DNA of 64,000 nucleotides from Brevundimonas pondensis (GCF_017487345.1 NZ_CP062006.1:2052001-2116000), one strand, 5' to 3'; numbered from the stretch's first letter, positions 20,641-30,161 are shown. Notes: generated by a model not told the origin, from the sequence alone. Numbers and translations are program-made.

Positions 20641-22100
20641 GGTCCCGTCAGTCGGGGGCGATGCGAGCGGTTCAACCGCTTCCACGGCCGCCAGGCGTCC
20701 ATCGAGGAAGCGGGGTCGCCCAGCTGCCATTCGGCGATCATCCGCTCGATCGCCGACGGCGGGGTCGAACCGAGCAGGGTCATCCGGTCCGAGCCGAAGG
20801 TCAGGACAGCCCGGCCTACCGAGCCCATGACGGCCTCGGCCTGGGCAAAGTCCTCGCCCGAGACGCCGATGAAGTGGCCGATGGAGCGCTGACGGAAGCG
20901 CCGCACCACGTCGCGCCCCGCTTCGGTCGTCGGTTCGGCCGCCACGTCGCACTCGGTATCCAGGCCCTGCGAGCGGTTGTTCAGATTGGTGGAGCCGATG
21001 CGCAGCAGCCGGTCGTCGATGATCGACATCTTGGCGTGGACGATGATCCGCTCGCCCTCGACCGTGCGCGGGCTGAAAGCGAAGAAGCGGTTGTAGCGAT
21101 CGGCCTGTTCCAGCCGATACAGAACCTCAGCGCGAGCCGTGTCCATGGTCAGGCCGTCGAACCAGCTGGGGCTGCGTCCGGTCGAGACCAGAACAATTTC
21201 CGGCCCTTCCGGCTCGGCCAGCCGCTCGGCCAGGGCGGCGGCGATGACCGGCGAGGTGAAATACTGGTTCTCCAGATAGATCAGGCGTTTCGCCCGGCGG
21301 ATGGATTCCAGATGCAGGGCCTCGTTCTCGCGCACCTCAGGCCGACCGCGCACGCGCGGTTCGGTGCGGGCGATCCCGACCGGCACGTCGGTCAGGGCCG
21401 GCTCGACCCCGTCCGGCCAGGGGTCCTCATCAGTCTCGTCCGGCAAGGTGCGTTCCCAGGTGGCGCGGAACCAGCGCTCGCGCGCCAGATCCCCCAGGGC
21501 GCGGGCCGCCGCGCCGTCCATGACGCTCATCACCTCATGACGGGGCGCGCTGAACAGGCCCGAGGGCTGACAGCGACGGGGATCGAAATCCAGATGCTCG
21601 TCCGTGTCCCAGCGGTCGGTGGCGATGTCGCCGCCGCCGCAAAAGGCCACCTTGTCGTCGATGACGACGACCTTCTGATGGTGGCAGGCGCCGAGGATGC
21701 CGGGCTTGTCGAGCCGGAACTCCACCATTCGCTTGCGGAACCAACCCTGGGCGCGATGAGGATAGAAACCCTGTGACGCCGCGATCAGCAGAGGCGACTT
21801 CCAGATCAGCAGGCGAATATCCAGATCGGGTCTGTGGCGCACCAGCATCCGCAACTGATGGCCGATCTCGCCGCGTCGGTCGGTCAGCGGCGACTCCGGG
21901 TCCAGTCGGGTGCGCGGGTCAAACTGCCAGCCCAGGACGACGATGGACTTCTTCGCCTTCTGCAACGACGAGGCCAGGGCGTCGAAATAGGCGTTGTTCT
22001 CCATCAGCGGCGTGAACCGGCGCGCCGTCGCCACGCGCCAGCAGTCGCGCCCCGGCTCCAGAAGGCTGCCCTCGTAGCTGTCGTCGCCCCGTTCCCTCAT
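20625..22100 (-). CDS. Phospholipase D / cardiolipin synthase-like protein
   Basis: The 491-residue protein has two HKD motifs. The first is HHQKVVVIDDKVAFCGGGD in the N-terminal half, and the second is VHAKMSIIDDRLLRIGSTNLNNRS in the C-terminal half. Both carry the His-Lys-Asp residues required for phosphatidyl transfer. No N-terminal transmembrane helices are seen, unlike typical ClsA, so it resembles soluble bacterial PLD proteins. The start is placed at 22100 (MRERGDDS); the frame continues upstream to 22223 without conserved sequence. It converges with, and slightly overlaps, the EEP hydrolase gene. Confidence 0.88.
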   Translation of the reverse strand: MRERGDDSYEGSLLEPGRDCWRVATARRFTPLMENNAYFDALASSLQKAKKSIVVLGWQFDPRTRLDPESPLTDRRGEIGHQLRMLVRHRPDLDIRLLIWKSPLLIAASQGFYPHRAQGWFRKRMVEFRLDKPGILGACHHQKVVVIDDKVAFCGGGDIATDRWDTDEHLDFDPRRCQPSGLFSAPRHEVMSVMDGAAARALGDLARERWFRATWERTLPDETDEDPWPDGVEPALTDVPVGIARTEPRVRGRPEVRENEALHLESIRRAKRLIYLENQYFTSPVIAAALAERLAEPEGPEIVLVSTGRSPSWFDGLTMDTARAEVLYRLEQADRYNRFFAFSPRTVEGERIIVHAKMSIIDDRLLRIGSTNLNNRSQGLDTECDVAAEPTTEAGRDVVRRFRQRSIGHFIGVSGEDFAQAEAVMGSVGRAVLTFGSDRMTLLGSTPPSAIERMIAEWQLGDPASSMDAWRPWKRLNRSHRPRLTGPQTPG

Positions 22101-22249
22101 GCATCCAGACTGACTGATTCGCGTGACGGGCCCATGCGCGTCTCCAAGCTTGACGTTTAAAAGGCCGCTTCGTTCCATTCTCCGCGCCACCGCAGCTTCA
22201 CAATGCCGCCGCATTGTAAACATCGCCGCGTTCTGCCATTGTGCGCGCC

Positions 22250-22432
22250 ATGCAAATGCTGCTGGAAATGCTGGCTGGCCTGATTGCGATGCTCGCTGCG
22301 GCGGCGTTGTCGCAGTTCGGCGTCGATCTGCACGCGCCGCGCCACACGGAGCGCGAGATTCAGCGCGTGCAGGATTGCAAGGACGCCCCGACCACCACGA
22401 TCACCGTCGCCGCCGCACCCGGCGACTGCTGA
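22250..22432 (+). CDS. Small hypothetical protein with one hydrophobic helix
   Basis: The 60-residue product has an N-terminal hydrophobic stretch (MLLEMLAGLIAMLAAAALSQFGV), probably a signal anchor. A short tail with two cysteines (QDCKDAP, GDC at the very end) follows. Third codon positions are almost all G or C, as in neighbouring genes, which supports coding. No good ribosome-binding site is seen. A GTG at 22241 would add three residues. The flanks, 22101-22249 and 22433-22594, appear to hold only promoters. Confidence 0.45.
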   Translation: MQMLLEMLAGLIAMLAAAALSQFGVDLHAPRHTEREIQRVQDCKDAPTTTITVAAAPGDC

Positions 22433-22594
22433 CCGACCGGTCGCTGACGCCTGAGCGATTCTGGGCGATCATCCCCGATCTTCCCGCGAAATCCCGCCCT
22501 GCGAGCCTTTGCGTGACCCGATCAAGCCGTTAGGGTCCACTCTCCGCGCGCCCTCGCCGCGTATTCGGCGAATAGTGATCGAGAACGACGCCCC

Positions 22595-25162
22595 ATGAAG
22601 TCCAGCCATCGGCCGCCGCTCAACCTGACCGACCCTGAACCGGAGACGGTTCACGGCGAGCCCGACGCCGCCGCCAAGCCTGACGCCGATCTGGTCGCGG
22701 AAACCGAGGCTGCGCCGCAGCCCGAACCGGAAGTTGAACGCCCCATGTCCGAGCGTCGTCGCCGCCAACTGCTGGAAGAACAGCGACTGGCCGACGAACG
22801 CGCCTCAGCCATGCAGGCCCACCCTGACCTGCCGCCACTGGCCGTTTCGGCGGACGCGCCGCCCGCCGTACTAGACGAGGCCCCGCCTCCCGCCCCGGTC
22901 GCCGCGAGCCATGCGTCCGCCACGAAATCCGACGGCGCCGCCTATCTGATCGCTGGCTTGGCCTCGGCCCTGTGGATCGGCGGCGTGGCTTCGTGGTTCG
23001 CCTACGAGTTCGGCTCGGGCGCGGTCCAGCTGGAGCCCCTGCGTCTGGCCGTCTACGCCCTGATCGCCCTGGCCCCCGCCGGTCTGGCCATCATGCTGGC
23101 CCATGCTGTCCGTCAGGGCGCCAGCCTGGCCCAGGAAACCCGCCGCGCCCGCGACATGGCCGAGGCCCTGGTCGGGCCGACGGCCCTGGCCGCCCATCAG
23201 ACTGGACAGGTCCTGACCTCCCTGCGCGGCGACATTGATCAGGCGGCCCTGGCCGCCGAGCGCGCCCGCAACGACATGGCCCTGCTGCGCGAAGCCCTGG
23301 CGCAGGAAACCAGCCGCCTGAACGAGGCCGCCGAGAGCGCGGGCCGCACCGCCCGCCGCCTGACCGACCAGCTGGGTCGTGAACGTGAGCAACTGGGCGC
23401 CCTGGGCGTGCAACTGGACAGCCAGGCGACCGGCGTGGTCGACGCCGTCGAGCGTCAGTCGCGCATGGTGGTGGACGCCTCCGATCTGGCCCAGACCCAA
23501 CTGCGTGAAGCCGAGGCCGCCCTGGCCGCCCGCGCCGCCGACCTCGCCGCCGCCGCCAACGAGGCCCAGGACGCCGCCCGCGCCGCCGCCGACGACCTGG
23601 CCCGCCAGACCCTGCGTCTGGAAACAGCCGGCAGCGGCGTCGCCGAACAGATCCAGTCGGTCGAGGAAGGTCTGAGCCAGCAGCGCGCCTCCCTGGTCAC
23701 CGCCGCCTACGCCCTGCGCACCGATCAGGAAGACTTCTCGGCCCAGATCGAGAGCCAGCGCGCCCAGTTCACCGAGCAACTGTCCCTGACCCGCAGCGCC
23801 GCCGGCGAGCTGAACCAGACCACGGGCGACGTCAGCGACGCCCTGAAGGCCCAGGTCGAGGCCGTGACCGATCAGTTCCGCGCCCTGGTGGACCTGTCGC
23901 AGCGCGAGGCCGACGGCTTCGACCACGCCACCAAGCTGGCCCTGGACCGCTTCGAGGCCATGGCCGCCGAGGCCCGCGACCTGCTGGTCGAGGAGACGCG
24001 ACGCGCCTTGTCGGCGCTTCAGGCCACCGCCGACGAACAGCGCGCCGCCGCCGCCGCCGCCATCGAACAGGCCCAGATCCGCGCCGACCGCCTGGGCGAA
24101 TCCCTGTTCGACGCCGCACAGAAGGCCGACGAAGCCGCCGAGGCCCGCATCGACGGCGCCCGCAAGATCGTCAACCAGACCGCCGACATGGTCGATCTGA
24201 CCGGCGAGAAGGTGGTCGAGCGTCTGGAAGGCACGCTGGAGCGCATGACCGCCGCCCTGACCCAGGTCGAGAGCGCCGTCGCCGAGATGGACGCCCGCGC
24301 CAACCGCTTGCCTGAAGAAGCCGCCGCTCGCGTGGACGCGGTGCGCGCCTCGGTCGAACAGGGTCTGGCCGCCCTGACCGCGGCTTCGCGCAAGGCGGCG
24401 GAGGACACCGAGGCTCTTGAGAGCGGTTTCCAGGATCGGGTGCGCCGCAACTACGACATGCTGACCGAAGCCGTGCGCGTCATGGGCGTGGTGTCGGGCG
24501 ATACCCCCGCCAGCCGCCGTCGCGAGCCCCTGCTGGCCGCGCCCGCGCCCGAAACGCCACGCTACAAGCCGCGCCCGGTCGAGGCCAAGCCCGAACCCAA
24601 GGCTGAGGCCAAGCCCGCCGCCAAGCCTGCTGACGAACGCGGCTTCGGCCTGCGCGGACGTCTGCGGCTGGAGCCGACCGAAGACGCCCCGCCTCCGCCT
24701 CCTCCCGCAAAAGACGAACCGCTGGACTGGAGCGATCTGGCCGAGAACGACCCGACGCGCGAAGCCCCGCTGGAGCTGGATGCGCCGGTCGCCACCCCGG
24801 TCGACGCCGCGGTCCTGGCCGACCGCATCACCGCCGCCATTCGCCGCATGGGGGTCGATCCCAACGCCCTTCTGCCCCGCGCCCGGATCGAGGAAGCCGC
24901 GCGCGCCCTGGCGCTGCAAGAGCCGGATCGCGCGCGCCAGATCGTGCGCCGCGTGGCCCCCGCCGCCGTGCGCAGCGTTTCGCGGCGCATCCTAGCCGAC
25001 GCCGAGTTGCGCGCCGACGCCGACGCCTATGTCCGCGCCTTCGGCCGCGAGATGCAGGATCATGCGCGTCAGGGCGACGCCCATGACGTCCAGGCGCGCC
25101 TGGCCACCGACGAGGGCCGCGCCTTCATGCTGCTGGACGCCGCCATCGGTGATCTGGGCTAG
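22595..25162 (+). CDS. tipN: TipN-like polarity/coiled-coil membrane protein
   Basis: The 855-residue protein has a Pro/Ala-rich cytoplasmic N-terminus (1-110). Two adjacent transmembrane helices (about 114-138 and 150-171) follow, then roughly 470 residues of alanine- and glutamine-rich coiled coil (about 180-650). A proline-rich spacer leads to a conserved-looking C-terminal segment (about 745-855, DRITAAIRRMGVDPNALLPRAR onward). This is the architecture and size of Caulobacter TipN, which marks the new cell pole and guides flagellum placement and chromosome segregation. Coiled-coil proteins converge in composition, so the assignment relies mainly on architecture and taxon. It could be another large coiled-coil membrane protein. 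Confidence 0.68.
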   Translation: MKSSHRPPLNLTDPEPETVHGEPDAAAKPDADLVAETEAAPQPEPEVERPMSERRRRQLLEEQRLADERASAMQAHPDLPPLAVSADAPPAVLDEAPPPAPVAASHASATKSDGAAYLIAGLASALWIGGVASWFAYEFGSGAVQLEPLRLAVYALIALAPAGLAIMLAHAVRQGASLAQETRRARDMAEALVGPTALAAHQTGQVLTSLRGDIDQAALAAERARNDMALLREALAQETSRLNEAAESAGRTARRLTDQLGREREQLGALGVQLDSQATGVVDAVERQSRMVVDASDLAQTQLREAEAALAARAADLAAAANEAQDAARAAADDLARQTLRLETAGSGVAEQIQSVEEGLSQQRASLVTAAYALRTDQEDFSAQIESQRAQFTEQLSLTRSAAGELNQTTGDVSDALKAQVEAVTDQFRALVDLSQREADGFDHATKLALDRFEAMAAEARDLLVEETRRALSALQATADEQRAAAAAAIEQAQIRADRLGESLFDAAQKADEAAEARIDGARKIVNQTADMVDLTGEKVVERLEGTLERMTAALTQVESAVAEMDARANRLPEEAAARVDAVRASVEQGLAALTAASRKAAEDTEALESGFQDRVRRNYDMLTEAVRVMGVVSGDTPASRRREPLLAAPAPETPRYKPRPVEAKPEPKAEAKPAAKPADERGFGLRGRLRLEPTEDAPPPPPPAKDEPLDWSDLAENDPTREAPLELDAPVATPVDAAVLADRITAAIRRMGVDPNALLPRARIEEAARALALQEPDRARQIVRRVAPAAVRSVSRRILADAELRADADAYVRAFGREMQDHARQGDAHDVQARLATDEGRAFMLLDAAIGDLG

Positions 25163-25252
25163 ACGTCGGCGCCGCAGAACCGTCACATTTTACCTCGGCG
25201 GGCTTGACCTCTCGCCGGGTTTGACCGCACCGTTCCGGCCGCTGTCGCGTTA

Positions 25253-25876
25253 GTGTCACACAGGGTGAACTCCTTGCTGGATATGGATACCGGGCCTCGC
25301 CCCGACCGGCGCCCCGCCATCGCCATCTGCGCCTGGGACCCCGGTTTCACCGCCTGGGACCCCGTCGAGGACCTGTCGGGCGATCCGTGGAACCCGGTTG
25401 GCGCGCGCACCCTGCCCGTCCCCGGTTCGGCCGAGGCCGACGCCCTGGCGACCGAACTCAGCGCCCTGCTGGCCAGGGGCGACTGCAGCGCCCTGCTGCT
25501 GGTGGGCCGCACCAGCCACGCCGGCGCCTTCCGGCTGCAGATGCGAGCCGAGAACCGACGCCTGGATCAAAGCGAGCGCCTGGATCACACCGGACCCGGC
25601 GTGGCCCGCGCCACGGCGCCCGCCGCAGAGATCGTGCGCGATCTGGCCGACGCAGGCCTGACCGCCATGGCCGCCTCGGACGCCGAGGAAGATGCAGGCA
25701 GCTATATCCTGTATCGGATCCTGAACGACCTGCCCGACGGCCCGGCCTCGCCCGCCATCGGCCTGATCCGCGCGCCAGCCGACGCGCCGAACGCCAGGGT
25801 TCAGGCGGCGGTCAAGACAGCGGCTTCAGTCATCGCCCGCCACCTGGCGCCCCTGCCCCGCCCCAACGCAGCCTGA
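25253..25876 (+). CDS. Pyroglutamyl-peptidase-like (peptidase C15 fold) protein, probably catalytically dead
   Basis: The 207-residue protein follows the layout of pyroglutamyl peptidase I: a start like IAICAWDPGFTAWDP, a central GRTSHAGAFRLQMRAEN segment, then EEDAGSYILYRIL and IGLIRAPAD. Aligned by eye to the family, the catalytic Glu, Cys and His positions appear as Gln96, Leu153 and Arg173. The enzyme would therefore not cleave pyroglutamate. The GTG at 25253 opens the frame; a GTG at 25265 or ATG at 25283 are alternative starts. It lies 90 bases after the tipN-like gene and may share its transcript. The role is unknown. Confidence 0.6.
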   Translation: MSHRVNSLLDMDTGPRPDRRPAIAICAWDPGFTAWDPVEDLSGDPWNPVGARTLPVPGSAEADALATELSALLARGDCSALLLVGRTSHAGAFRLQMRAENRRLDQSERLDHTGPGVARATAPAAEIVRDLADAGLTAMAASDAEEDAGSYILYRILNDLPDGPASPAIGLIRAPADAPNARVQAAVKTAASVIARHLAPLPRPNAA

Positions 25877-25880
25877 CGCT

Positions 25881-27041
25881 TCAGGCCTCCTGCAACCGTG
25901 ACCTCAGGGTCAGCCCGGCCAGTCCCCCCGCCAGGGCCAGAGCGGCCATGGCGAGATAGCCCCTGAGACCAAAGACGTCGTACAGCGGCCCCGACGCCGC
26001 GGTCGCCAGACCGATCAACACCCCCGCCGACACCACGGAACTCAGCGTCTGGGCCGCTGTATGGCTTCCGGGCGGCGACAGGCGCTCCACGATCTGCACC
26101 CCGGCCAGGTAGGTGGCCGCGAAGCTGAGCGCGTGCAGGGTCTGCAGGGGCCACAGCGCCCACAGCGGCGGAGAAAAGGCCATCAGGGTCCAGCGCACGA
26201 CCGCCGCGCCAGCCCCGACCGAAAGCACCAACCAGGGCCCGATGCCGACGCGCCGACGCCACGGCTCGACCACCCACATGAAGCCGATTTCGACCAGGAC
26301 GGAAAAGGCCCACAACAGACCGGTGACGCTCTCGGAAATCCCCTGCGCCTTCCAGGCGATGGCCGAAAAGCCGTAGTAGAAGGCGTGCGCCGCCTGCACC
26401 GCGCCGACGGCGAAGATGGCGGTCATGAAGGCCGGATCCATCACCAGCCGCCCCAGCCCCTTGAACCGCTCCAGCCCTGGCGTGCGCGGACCGTCGGTCA
26501 CTGGCTCGGCGGGCAGGACCCGCCAGGCTGTCACCGCAATCAGCATCGCCGCCGTCCCGATCCAGATGATGACTGCGTCCGGCGAGGCCCGCGTCAGCAG
26601 CGCCCCCATGACGACATTGGCCACGACAAAAGCCGCCGAGCCGCAGCCGCGCGGCAGGGAGAAGTCGAAGCCCTCGCGTTTGGCCACCCGCAAGGTCATG
26701 ACGTCGCTGAGCGGGATCAGCGCCGCCGCCGCCGTGGCCCCCACCAACCAGCAGAGCGCCCAGGCCGCGAAGCCCTGAACCATGCCCGCCCCGCCGTAGC
26801 CCAGAGCCATGGCCAGCCCCAGAAGAGCAATGGGCGTGCGCCTGTATTGGAAACCGTCGGCCCAAACCGCCAACAGCGGCCCGGTCACGACTCGCCCCAG
26901 CATGGGGATGGCCAGCAGGGCGCCGATCTCGGCCCCGCTCAGCCCCTGTTCGCGAAACCACAGGCCGGCGAACGGCAGGGTCACCCCGCTGGCGGCGAAC
27001 AGCAGGACGTATTGCAGGGCCATGCGCGGGGCGGATTTCAT
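25881..27041 (-). CDS. MFS transporter (MFS_1-like, HcaT/NupG-type)
   Basis: The 386-residue protein shows about twelve hydrophobic helices and the loop between helices 2 and 3 typical of the major facilitator family (GPLLAVWADGFQYRRTP). The N-terminus MALQYVLLFAASGVTLPFAGLWFREQGLSGAEIGAL resembles the MFS_1-like group that includes 3-phenylpropionate and nucleoside:proton symporters. The substrate cannot be predicted. It converges with the pyroglutamyl-peptidase-like gene with a four-base gap. Confidence 0.85.
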   Translation of the reverse strand: MKSAPRMALQYVLLFAASGVTLPFAGLWFREQGLSGAEIGALLAIPMLGRVVTGPLLAVWADGFQYRRTPIALLGLAMALGYGGAGMVQGFAAWALCWLVGATAAAALIPLSDVMTLRVAKREGFDFSLPRGCGSAAFVVANVVMGALLTRASPDAVIIWIGTAAMLIAVTAWRVLPAEPVTDGPRTPGLERFKGLGRLVMDPAFMTAIFAVGAVQAAHAFYYGFSAIAWKAQGISESVTGLLWAFSVLVEIGFMWVVEPWRRRVGIGPWLVLSVGAGAAVVRWTLMAFSPPLWALWPLQTLHALSFAATYLAGVQIVERLSPPGSHTAAQTLSSVVSAGVLIGLATAASGPLYDVFGLRGYLAMAALALAGGLAGLTLRSRLQEA

Positions 27042-27091
27042 CGCCGCTGCGATAGCAGACTCCGGCGAAGTTGTGGTCTAGACATTAAGCC

Positions 27092-27463
27092 ATGAGCCAT
27101 GACCGCAACCTGCTCGTCTTCGCCGCCTTCAACGGGGCCATGGCCGTGGCGCTCGGCGCCTTCGCCGCCCACGGCGCGGGCCCGGCGGTCAAGGGCCTGC
27201 TGACCACGGGCGCCCAGTATCAGATGGTCCACGCCGTCCTGGCCGTGGCCTGCGCGATTTGGGCTGCGGGCGGCAGGACCGCGCGCATCGCGGGCTGGCT
27301 GGCGGCGGGCGGCGGGCTGATTTTCAGCCTGGCCCTGGCCATGATCGGTCTGCTGAGCCTGCGAACCATGGGCATGGTCGCTCCGATCGGCGGGACCCTG
27401 ATGATCACCGGATGGATCGTGCTGGCGATCGCGGCGTTCCGCTCACACAACGTCAACGCCTGA
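27092..27463 (+). CDS. DUF423 family inner-membrane protein
   Basis: The 123-residue protein has four transmembrane segments. The DUF423 signature is AFNGAMAVALGAFAAHG near the N-terminus, then TGAQYQMVHAVLAV and a final GGTLMITGWIVLAIAA. The family (E. coli YgdD) has no assigned function. It is divergent from the MFS gene and followed by proline iminopeptidase after about 30 bases, so the two may be cotranscribed. Confidence 0.9.
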   Translation: MSHDRNLLVFAAFNGAMAVALGAFAAHGAGPAVKGLLTTGAQYQMVHAVLAVACAIWAAGGRTARIAGWLAAGGGLIFSLALAMIGLLSLRTMGMVAPIGGTLMITGWIVLAIAAFRSHNVNA

Positions 27464-27494
27464 CCGGCCAATCTGAAAACCCCTCATTTCTGAC

Positions 27495-28469
27495 ATGGCA
27501 TTTCCTGTGACCGACACCCTGCGCCGCAACCTCTATCCCGAGTTGGAAGCCTATGCCTCGGGCTGGATGCAGACCGACAGCATCCACGAGATTTATTACG
27601 AGGAAAGCGGCAACCCGCACGGCGTGCCGGTCATCGTCCTGCACGGCGGCCCCGGCGGGGCGGTCAATCCGGGAATGCGCCGCTATTTCGATCCGGCCAA
27701 ATACCGCATCGTCATGTTCGACCAGCGCGGCTGCGGCCTGTCGCGGCCCAACGCCTCGCTGGAAGACAACACCACCTGGGATCTGGTGGCCGATATCGAG
27801 CGCCTGCGCGAGATGCTGGGCATCGACAAATGGGTCGTCTTCGGCGGCTCGTGGGGTTCGACCCTGTCGATGACCTATGCGATCAAGCACCCGGACCGCT
27901 GCCTGGCCTTGATCCTGCGCGGCATCTTCCTGCTGACGAAGAAGGAGCTGCACTGGTTCTATCAGGACGGCGCCTCGATGATCTTCCCGGACGCCTGGGA
28001 ACGCTTCCTGGCCCCCATCCCCGAGGCCGAGCGCGGCGACCTGATGGCCGCCTACAACAAGCGGCTGCTGGGTGACGACGTGGAAGAGCGCAACCGCTGC
28101 GCCGTGGCCTGGTCCAGTTGGGAAGGCGAGACCGTCAGCGTCCAGGGCCCCTCGGGCAAGCCCGACAAGTTCGCCGAGCCGGAGTTCGCCGTGGCCTTCG
28201 CCCGGATCGAGAACTGGTACTTCACCAACGGCGGCTTCTTCGACAGCGAGCACTGGATCCTCGAGAACATCGAGACCATCCGCCACATCCCCTGCTGGAT
28301 CGCCCAGGGCCGTTTCGACGTGGTGACCCCGATCTCGGGCGCCTGGTCGCTGCATCGCGCCTGGCCCGAGGCCAAGCTGGACATCGTCGGCGACGCCGGC
28401 CACGCCTCCAGCGAACCGGGCATCATCGACAGCCTGATCCGCGGCACCGACTGGGCAGCGGGCCTCTAG
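27495..28469 (+). CDS. pip: Proline iminopeptidase
   Basis: The 324-residue alpha/beta hydrolase removes N-terminal proline from peptides. It has the oxyanion motif HGGPGGAVNPGMRRYFDP, the family-specific FDQRGCGLSRPNAS, and the nucleophile elbow GGSWGSTLSM with Ser near residue 119. The C-terminal GRFDVVTP and DAGHASSE carry the acid and histidine. No signal peptide is present, so it is cytosolic. Its stop shares a CTAG with the stop of the convergent gene. Confidence 0.94.
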   Translation: MAFPVTDTLRRNLYPELEAYASGWMQTDSIHEIYYEESGNPHGVPVIVLHGGPGGAVNPGMRRYFDPAKYRIVMFDQRGCGLSRPNASLEDNTTWDLVADIERLREMLGIDKWVVFGGSWGSTLSMTYAIKHPDRCLALILRGIFLLTKKELHWFYQDGASMIFPDAWERFLAPIPEAERGDLMAAYNKRLLGDDVEERNRCAVAWSSWEGETVSVQGPSGKPDKFAEPEFAVAFARIENWYFTNGGFFDSEHWILENIETIRHIPCWIAQGRFDVVTPISGAWSLHRAWPEAKLDIVGDAGHASSEPGIIDSLIRGTDWAAGL

Positions 28470-28975
28470 ATCGCACCGCCCGCGCCGGTCGTCGCAGCGG
28501 CGGTCGGCGCGGGGTTGGTCTTCATCACCATTTCATTGAGCTGGAAGCCGATGCGGCGCGCCTCGCGCTCCTCGGGTTTCTTGATCGCGGCCAGGACGAC
28601 ATTGATCTGGGTGTAGTGCTGGATCAGGCGCACCGGCTTGCCGTCGGCGTTGCGGCCGAAGAAGATGATCAGGTCCGGCCCCCAGAAGCCGACGTCGACG
28701 ATCTGCATCGTCCCCTCACCCGGCAGACCAACCACGCGGGCGCCGATCTCCTCGTCCTTGTCCAGCTTGGCCTCGAACTCCTCGATCAGCTTGGACAGAC
28801 GCACGAAGGCCCATTCGGCGGGGTTGTTGCGCATCCGCACGCCCTCGGCCAGGACCGCCGCCTCGTTCTTGGGATCAGCCATGACCGGCTGCGGACAGGG
28901 CGTGTCGCCGCAATCCGAGAACATCGAGGGATCGGCCTTGGGGACGGCGGCGGATTCGGGCGTTTTATCGGTCAT
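28466..28975 (-). CDS. Conserved hypothetical protein (DUF6173-like)
   Basis: The 169-residue protein has a conserved central part (NPAEWAFVRLSKLIEEFEAKLDKDEEIGARVVG, then GFWGPDLIIFFGRNADGKPVRLIQHYTQINVVL) and a low-complexity C-terminus. The core resembles the alphaproteobacterial family I know as DUF6173, whose function is unknown. There is no signal peptide or membrane helix. The segment after the core is mostly charged and ends in an Ala/Thr/Gly-rich tail. Confidence 0.7.
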   Translation of the reverse strand: MTDKTPESAAVPKADPSMFSDCGDTPCPQPVMADPKNEAAVLAEGVRMRNNPAEWAFVRLSKLIEEFEAKLDKDEEIGARVVGLPGEGTMQIVDVGFWGPDLIIFFGRNADGKPVRLIQHYTQINVVLAAIKKPEEREARRIGFQLNEMVMKTNPAPTAAATTGAGGAI

Positions 28976-29003
28976 GGCGTCAGCCTAACGCCTGAGGCCG
29001 CGA

Positions 29004-30161
29004 TCAGAACAGCCCCTGCCCCTTCGGCAGTTCGACATAGCGGTGGACGTGGGTCGACAGGATCAGGCCGAAACCGATCATCACCGTCATCATGGTCGAA
29101 CCGCCATAGGACAGCAGCGGCATGGGCACGCCCACGACCGGCGCCAGCCCCATCACCATGGCCCCGTTGATCAGGATGAAGATGGCCAGGAAGGCCGTCA
29201 TGCCCGCTGCGCTGATGCGCCCGAAATGGCTGTGCGACAGCGAGGCGATCCGCAGAGAAATCAGGATCAGCGCCAGATAGCAGGCCAGGACGGTGAAGGA
29301 GCCGAGGAAGCCGAACTCCTCGGACACGGTCGAGAAGATGAAGTCGGTATGGCGTTCCGGCAGGAACTCCAGCTGGCTCTGACTGCCCAGGCCATAGCCC
29401 TTGCCCAGCAGACCGCCCGAACCGAGCGCGATCTTGGACTGAATAATGTTGTAGCCCGTACCCGAGGGGTCGGCCTCGGGATTCAGGAAGGTCAGGACCC
29501 GGTTGCGCTGATAGTCGTGCATGACGAACATGACGAAAGGCGGAATGATCGCCACGGCGGCCGCGGCGCCCGCCGCGATCACGCGCCAGCTCAGCCCCGC
29601 CATGAACATGACGGCCGCGCCGGTCAGGCCGATGACCATGGCCGAGCCCAGATCAGGCTGCTTGGCCACCAGAAGGAAAGGCACGCCGATCATGCCGGCC
29701 GGGATCAGCAACTTCCAGGACCAGCGGGCGTCTTGGGCCGAGTGACCGTGGTACCAACGGGCCAGAGCCAGAACGAGGCCGATCTTGACGAACTCCGCCG
29801 GCTGGATGCGCATAAAGCCCAGATTCAGCCAGTTCTTGGCGCCGCCCGCCGTATAGCCCAGCGGCGTGAACTCGATCATCAGCACCAGCAGCAGCAGGAC
29901 CCCGTAAACCGGATAGGCCGCATGGAACCACCACTTGGGATGGACCATGGCCAGGCCGATCATGGCCACCAGCAGGACGCCGAAGCGCAGCAGGTGTTTC
30001 CACGCCCAGGGCGACCAGCTGCCCCCGGCGATTGAATACAGCATGGCCGTGCCGATTCCGGCCAGGACGCACAGAAGGCCAATGACGCGCCAGTCCAGCT
30101 CAGCCAGCTTGCTGGAGATCCGGTCGCGTTCGCCGGGACGGGTCAGGGCGGAAGCGGTCAC
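29004..30161 (-). CDS. rodA: Rod shape-determining peptidoglycan polymerase RodA
   Basis: The 385-residue SEDS-family glycosyltransferase has about ten membrane helices. Conserved elements include AGGAKNWLNLGFMRIQPAEFVKIGLVLALARWY, FLNPEADPSGTGYNIIQSKIALGSGGLLGKG and the C-terminal VVGVPMPLLSYGGSTMMTVMIGFGLIL. It polymerises glycan strands during elongation with the PBP2 encoded immediately upstream. The start overlaps the mrdA stop by four bases. It is the last gene of the mreBCD-mrdA-rodA operon. Confidence 0.97.
   Translation of the reverse strand: MTASALTRPGERDRISSKLAELDWRVIGLLCVLAGIGTAMLYSIAGGSWSPWAWKHLLRFGVLLVAMIGLAMVHPKWWFHAAYPVYGVLLLLVLMIEFTPLGYTAGGAKNWLNLGFMRIQPAEFVKIGLVLALARWYHGHSAQDARWSWKLLIPAGMIGVPFLLVAKQPDLGSAMVIGLTGAAVMFMAGLSWRVIAAGAAAAVAIIPPFVMFVMHDYQRNRVLTFLNPEADPSGTGYNIIQSKIALGSGGLLGKGYGLGSQSQLEFLPERHTDFIFSTVSEEFGFLGSFTVLACYLALILISLRIASLSHSHFGRISAAGMTAFLAIFILINGAMVMGLAPVVGVPMPLLSYGGSTMMTVMIGFGLILSTHVHRYVELPKGQGLF

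Noticed and set aside
22871..24919. 682-residue minus-strand frame over the TipN-like gene
   Set aside because: Gly/Gln/Val-rich shadow of an Ala-rich coiled-coil gene; no start signal and no conserved motif.
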